Source: JAJPHF01 sp035293805
Lineage (GTDB): Bacteria > Chloroflexota > UBA6077 > JAJPHF01
Length of the DNA stretch: 64,000 nt
Direction of reading: 5' to 3'
NCBI GenBank assembly: GCA_035293805.1
Contig: DATGMD010000028.1
Location: 87,873 to 151,872 of the forward strand
This document shows, one piece after another, positions 60,433 through 64,000 of the stretch (position 1 is the first letter of the stretch; each line of letters starts with the position of its first letter). The notes under the pieces are model-generated. The model made no database searches. It was not told the origin of the DNA and worked only from the letters and a program-made list of their open reading frames with translations. A program made the translations under genes and the position numbers.

Positions 60433-61662
60433 GTGCAAACGCTAACTAACGTAGCGGAGATGAACGCGCGGAGCGAGCGCTGGAACACGCGGCTCGTCGG
60501 CCACCACGACCTGAACGGCCAGGGCGACGGCATGCAGCTCCTGAAGGTCGGGCAGTATGCCTACGTGGCGCATCTCGGCGTCCACGACATGGCCCTGAGC
60601 ATCCTCGACTGTGCCGACCCGAGCGCCCCGAAGCTCGTGCGCCAGATCCCGCACTTCGAGAACACCCACAGCCACAAGGTCCAGATCGCCGGCAACCTGC
60701 TCATCCAGAACCTCGAGAAGCCGTACTTCGCCCAGAAGGGGCCGCAGGCGGCGAAGCACCAGGCCGGCATCATCACCTACGACCTCACGGACCCCACCGA
60801 TCCGCGGCCCGTCGGGCGGCTGGAGGTCGAGGGCGCGGGCGTGCACCGCATGTGGATGACCGACGGCAAGTATGCGCACGTGGCGAGCAGCTGGCCGGGC
60901 TACCACGAGCGCGTGTACTTGATTGCGGACGTGTCGGACCCCGCCCACCCGAAGAAGGCGGGCATCTGGCACATCCCGGGCACCAAGGACGGCGAGGAGC
61001 CGGAGTGGCTGAGCTTCCCCGGCCAGCACGCCTACGTTCACGGCATCATCCCCGAGGGCAACCGCGCCTACGTGTCGTGCGTCGACGGCGGCATGGCGAT
61101 CGTCGACATCTCGGACGTGGCGAACCCGCAGACGATCAGCCACATCAACTGGTTCCCGCCGTTCGGCGGCTACTGCCACACCTCGGAGCCGCTGCCGAGC
61201 CGCGGGCTGGTGCTGTGCGTCTGTGAGTCGGTGAAGGAGACGGTCGCCGAGGACGGCGACAAGCGCATCTGGGTGGTGGACGTGCGCGAGGAGCGCCAGC
61301 CGGTCATCCGCAGCAGCTTCCCGCGGCCCACGCCGCCGGCGGGCTCGCCGTGGAAGGACTACGACGAGCGGCCGCGCCGCTTCGGGCCGCACAACGTCCA
61401 CGAGAACCGGCCGCACTACGGCTACCGCAGCGAGCACCTGATCTTCAGCACCTGGTACAACGCGGGCCTGCGCATCACCGACCTGTCGAACCCTGACCGC
61501 CCCGAAGAGGTCGGCTACTTCGTGCCGCCCGCGCCCGAGGGCCAGGGAGCGCCGCAGATCAACGACGTGTTCGTGGACGAGCAGCGCCTGATCTACCTCA
61601 CCGACCGCTACAATGGCGGCCTGTACATCGTGGAGTACGAGGGGCCGGACAGCAATCCGTAG
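60433..61662 (+). CDS. LVIVD-repeat beta-propeller protein
   Basis: The 409-residue protein has repeated LVIVD-like blades with V-x-D-I-S-D-x-A-x-P patterns: LSILDCADPSAPKLVRQIPH, YLIADVSDPAHPKKAGIWHI, AIVDISDVANPQTISHINWF, and LRITDLSNPDRPEEVGYFVP. Many His residues line the blade tips (FENTHSHKVQ, HVASSWPGYHER, FGPHNVHENRPHYGYRSEHL). There is no signal peptide. GTG 60433 follows GGAGAGG; ATG 60460 is an alternative. Its role is not established, though LVIVD proteins occur with decarboxylase and oxidoreductase genes in similar organisms. Confidence 0.85.
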   Translation: MQTLTNVAEMNARSERWNTRLVGHHDLNGQGDGMQLLKVGQYAYVAHLGVHDMALSILDCADPSAPKLVRQIPHFENTHSHKVQIAGNLLIQNLEKPYFAQKGPQAAKHQAGIITYDLTDPTDPRPVGRLEVEGAGVHRMWMTDGKYAHVASSWPGYHERVYLIADVSDPAHPKKAGIWHIPGTKDGEEPEWLSFPGQHAYVHGIIPEGNRAYVSCVDGGMAIVDISDVANPQTISHINWFPPFGGYCHTSEPLPSRGLVLCVCESVKETVAEDGDKRIWVVDVREERQPVIRSSFPRPTPPAGSPWKDYDERPRRFGPHNVHENRPHYGYRSEHLIFSTWYNAGLRITDLSNPDRPEEVGYFVPPAPEGQGAPQINDVFVDEQRLIYLTDRYNGGLYIVEYEGPDSNP

Positions 61663-61833
61663 CCGGACGAAGTCCGAACAGCGCGGAGCCCGTGGCGCAA
61701 GATGAGCAGATCGCCGCGGGCTCCGCGCTGCCACTCACCGCTCACCGGGCGGCTCGGATGGGAATTTAGCCTGCTTAGCGGCACGACGCTGGGGGCAGCC
61801 GGGCAGGTTCCTATATCGGAGGAGAGGAGCGCG

Positions 61834-62136
61834 ATGTTCGTTCAGTTAGTGCGCTGCAAGGTGAAGCCCGGGGCCTGGCCGCAGGTCGAGGCGTGGCTGC
61901 GGCGCTGGCAGGCGGAGGAAGCGCCTAGCTCCGTGGGTTACAAGGGCGAGTACCTGCTGCACGAGCAGGCGAACCCTCAGGGCTGTTGGTTTGTCGCGTT
62001 GTTCGAGGATGCGCAGGCGGCCCAGCGAGCATCGGACAGCCCGGCGACGACCGCCTACTACCACGAGCTGCTCACGCTGCTAGAGGAGGAGCCCACGTTC
62101 ATCAATACGGACGTTATCCACCACTATCTTCTCTAG
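61834..62136 (+). CDS. Small ABM-like (dimeric alpha/beta barrel) protein
   Basis: The 100-residue protein has a ferredoxin-like alpha/beta layout: MFVQLVRCKVKPGAWPQVEA, WLRRWQAEEAPSSVGYKGEY, CWFVALFEDAQAAQRASDSP, ending TFINTDVIHHYLL. This matches antibiotic-biosynthesis-monooxygenase-type barrels, which often bind haem or act as small oxygenases or detoxifiers. ATG 61834 follows a strong GGAGGAGAGGAG. The long upstream open frame from 61702 is not used. Catalytic residues are not evident. Confidence 0.75.
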   Translation: MFVQLVRCKVKPGAWPQVEAWLRRWQAEEAPSSVGYKGEYLLHEQANPQGCWFVALFEDAQAAQRASDSPATTAYYHELLTLLEEEPTFINTDVIHHYLL

Positions 62137-62257
62137 CGCGCCCAGCTGTTTGGATAGCTTCAGTCCCCCACGATGCGCCGCGTCCACGCGGCGCGTGGAC
62201 GAACCTGGAGAGCCTCGATCTTAGAGCCATATTAGACTCGCTTTGGGGCAGGGTAGC

Positions 62258-63415
62258 TCAGCCCTCGGGAACGCGGCCGAGGTCTTTGAGCAGGTCGTCC
62301 ACGATGTCGGTGCCCCAGAGCGCGTCGATCGTGCTCTGGGGGAGGGCCTGCGGGATCAGCCCCTGGTCGCGGAAGAACTGGTAGCAGTAGAGCATCGAGT
62401 CGCGGTTGGGGTAGCCGTTCGGGTCCTGGCCGAGCGGCACCATCGCGCGCACGGTCGGCACGTCGATGCCCGTGTGGCGCGCGACGATCTCGTCCACCTG
62501 GTCGCGGGTGAGGTCGCCGCCCTGGCCGGCGAGTGCCGCCTGGTAGGCGCGGACGGCCCGCAGGTAGCCACGCGCCCAGCGCTCCGCGGTCGGACGGTCG
62601 GCGTAGAGCGCGCTGGAGTAGCCGATGAACGCGACCGTGAAGTTCGGGTACATCTCGTCCTCCCCCATGACCTTCACGGCCGACCCTTGTTGCAGGGCGC
62701 GCGTCATGAACGGCTCGGCGGCCACGGCGCCGTCCACCGCGCCGTTGGCCAGGGCGGGCAGCATCTCGGGGAAGGCGAGCGTCTGGATGGTGAAGTCGTC
62801 GAACGACGCGCCGGCCCGTTCGAGCGCCGGCGCCATCGCGCACGCGTTAGTGGTTCCCTTGCCGGGCGGGGTGAACGCGATGGTCAGGCCGCGCAGATCG
62901 GCGAGGCTGTGGCCCCGGCCGCTGTCGTAGACCTGCTTGCGCATGAGCAGGGCGGTCGTGCCGTGCCCCGGCCGGAAGGTGGCCTGATCCAGCACGGCCT
63001 TCAGTTTTACGTCCCGCGCGAGCGCGTTCCACATGGCGGGGTTCGCCGCGATGCCGGCCGCCTCGATCTGCTCGGTGGCGAGGGCGGGGATCATCTGCGA
63101 GGCGTCGTTGAACGACACCAGCTCGACGTCGAGCCCCTCCTGTTGGAAGTAGCCGCGATCGGCGGCGATGAACAGCACGGTGTTGGCGGCGATGGACTGC
63201 TCGCCCACGCTCACCTGCTTCGCCGCCGGCGCGGCCCCCGGGGTAGTCGCGGGCGCCGTGCCAGGCGCGGCCGGGCTAGCGGCCGCAGGGGAGGCCGGGG
63301 CGGCGCCCGCCGGGTTCGGCGGGGGCGCGGGCGGCTGATTCGAGCCCGACGTGCAGGCGGCCAGGATGAGCAGTAGCCCGACGAGCGCGGCGAGCCGGTT
63401 GCCGACGTGGCCCAT
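62258..63415 (-). CDS. ABC transporter substrate-binding lipoprotein, NMT1/TauA type
   Basis: The 385-residue protein has a lipoprotein signal (RLAALVGLLLILAAC, Cys about residue 21), a Pro/Ala linker, then VSVGEQSIAANTVLFIAADR, GYFQQEGLDVELVSFNDASQ, and LADLRGLTIAFTPPGKGTTN in the binding fold. ATG 63415 is the start. It is followed upstream on the same strand by another binding-protein gene, and no permease lies between. The paired genes could serve one transporter encoded elsewhere. Ligand unknown. Confidence 0.88.
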   Translation of the reverse strand: MGHVGNRLAALVGLLLILAACTSGSNQPPAPPPNPAGAAPASPAAASPAAPGTAPATTPGAAPAAKQVSVGEQSIAANTVLFIAADRGYFQQEGLDVELVSFNDASQMIPALATEQIEAAGIAANPAMWNALARDVKLKAVLDQATFRPGHGTTALLMRKQVYDSGRGHSLADLRGLTIAFTPPGKGTTNACAMAPALERAGASFDDFTIQTLAFPEMLPALANGAVDGAVAAEPFMTRALQQGSAVKVMGEDEMYPNFTVAFIGYSSALYADRPTAERWARGYLRAVRAYQAALAGQGGDLTRDQVDEIVARHTGIDVPTVRAMVPLGQDPNGYPNRDSMLYCYQFFRDQGLIPQALPQSTIDALWGTDIVDDLLKDLGRVPEG

Positions 63416-63462
63416 GGTACTCCCTCACGCGGTACGTGACCCGATTGAGGGCAGCTTCGACG

Positions 63463-64000
63463 CTAACGGTAGCCGACGATGCGGCCGTACTTGTCAGTCA
63501 AGTCTTCGAGCTGGTCGGTGGCGAACTTGGCGTCGAGGGCGACGACGTCCTTGCCCTGCGCGTACTGCCAGGCCGGCGTGCCCTGGATGAACATGGAGGT
63601 CTGGCCCTGCTGCTGGTCCCAGATGGCTTGCGCCTCGGGCGTGGTCATGAAGGCGGCGAAGAGCTTGGCCAGGTTGGGCCGCTTGTCGCCCTTCAGGAGG
63701 CCGACGCTGTAGTTCGTGGCGATGAGCGGCTTGACGGTGTCCACGAACACGAATGGCGCGCCCGTCTGCTTGGCCTCGTTGGCGTAGCTGTCCGTAATCG
63801 ATGCGTAGACGGAGATCTCGCCGAGCGTGAGGCGCGTGTACAGCTCGGGCAGGCGACCCAGCGTCGGCTGCTGGGCGGCGAGGCTCTCCATGAAGCGGGT
63901 GGTGCGCTCGTCACCCCAGGCCTGGGCGAGGCGCGCCCAGTGGTGGGTGGCGGTGGACACGCCGATCTTGCCGCGCCACTTCGGGTCCAGCAGGTCGGGC
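63463..64000 (-). CDS. Extracellular solute-binding protein (iron/polyamine type), N-terminus cut by window edge
   Basis: The last 180 residues or so of a periplasmic-type binding protein are visible, reading from the window edge to 63463. PDLLDPKWRGKIGVSTATHH is the hinge region of Fe(3+)/polyamine-type binding proteins. TRLTLGEISVYASITDSYAN, GAPFVFVDTVKPLIATNYSV and LAKLFAAFMTTPEAQAIWDQ continue the fold. It differs in type from the NMT1 family proteins in this window. The start, signal peptide and any linked permease lie beyond 64000. Confidence 0.85.
   Translation of the reverse strand, partial: PDLLDPKWRGKIGVSTATHHWARLAQAWGDERTTRFMESLAAQQPTLGRLPELYTRLTLGEISVYASITDSYANEAKQTGAPFVFVDTVKPLIATNYSVGLLKGDKRPNLAKLFAAFMTTPEAQAIWDQQQGQTSMFIQGTPAWQYAQGKDVVALDAKFATDQLEDLTDKYGRIVGYR

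Overview
The window reads as chromosomal DNA from a high-GC bacterium, most likely a member of the Chloroflexota. This is inferred from several traits together. There is a Bacillus-type long SRP RNA with an Alu domain, a T-box leader in front of thrS, and a ThrS without the TGS domain. Many lipoprotein substrate-binding proteins of the NMT1/TauA type stand alone, without permease genes. LLM-type oxidoreductase, UbiD, MmgE/PrpD and LVIVD proteins occur beside them. No rRNA gene is present, so the placement cannot be confirmed here.

Layout. 1-5.9 kb: queG (cut by the edge), an LLM flavin oxidoreductase, an amidohydrolase, lepA and a VapBC-like toxin-antitoxin pair. 6-15.4 kb: ppdK, a dolichol-phosphate-mannose-type glycosyltransferase, a cytochrome P450, a substrate-binding lipoprotein, an M20 peptidase, the SRP RNA gene and a GNAT acetyltransferase. 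15.5-23 kb: exported proteins (a fibronectin-III protein, an EpsI-like protein, a DUF1501/DUF1800 pair) and an MFS exporter. 23.3-25.9 kb: tRNA-Gly, then a two-gene unit made of a small LigA-like peptide and a membrane M50 protease with a PqqD/RRE-like N-terminus, followed by a divergent MFS exporter. 27.4-37.5 kb: a YqeY protein, two small proteins, glmU-prs-corC-kinase, a second LigA-like peptide, an AtzG-like/amidase pair, a beta-propeller and a degenerate M24 protein. 37.5-41 kb: a CRISPR-like repeat pair, an AT-richer secreted protein, a 250-bp structured repeat and another binding protein. 41.3-49.7 kb: ubiD, a DMT transporter, and the leftward unit argF - duplicated cdaA membrane domain - cdaA - ybbR - der. 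49.8-53 kb: the second copy of the structured repeat, tandem hairpins and a three-gene AT-richer secreted-protein operon. 53.5-57.8 kb: tRNA-Val, T-box, thrS, a toxin-antitoxin pair with a frameshifted toxin, and MmgE/PrpD. 57.8-64 kb: three substrate-binding proteins, a class II aldolase, an LVIVD protein and a small ABM-like protein.

How the genes work together. The housekeeping parts are conventional: c-di-AMP synthesis with its YbbR regulator, cell-wall precursor and PRPP synthesis, arginine synthesis and translation factors. The accessory parts suggest a heterotroph scavenging small organic compounds through exported binding proteins and diverse hydrolases and decarboxylases.

The most unusual items are the LigA-like peptide with an RRE-M50 protease (a candidate peptide-maturation system with a second peptide paralogue 7.5 kb away), the paired structured repeat lying upstream of two surface-protein loci, the duplicated membrane half of cdaA, and a two-repeat CRISPR-like element. 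Two apparent single-base frameshifts, and one gene without a normal start codon, may be real decay or assembly errors.
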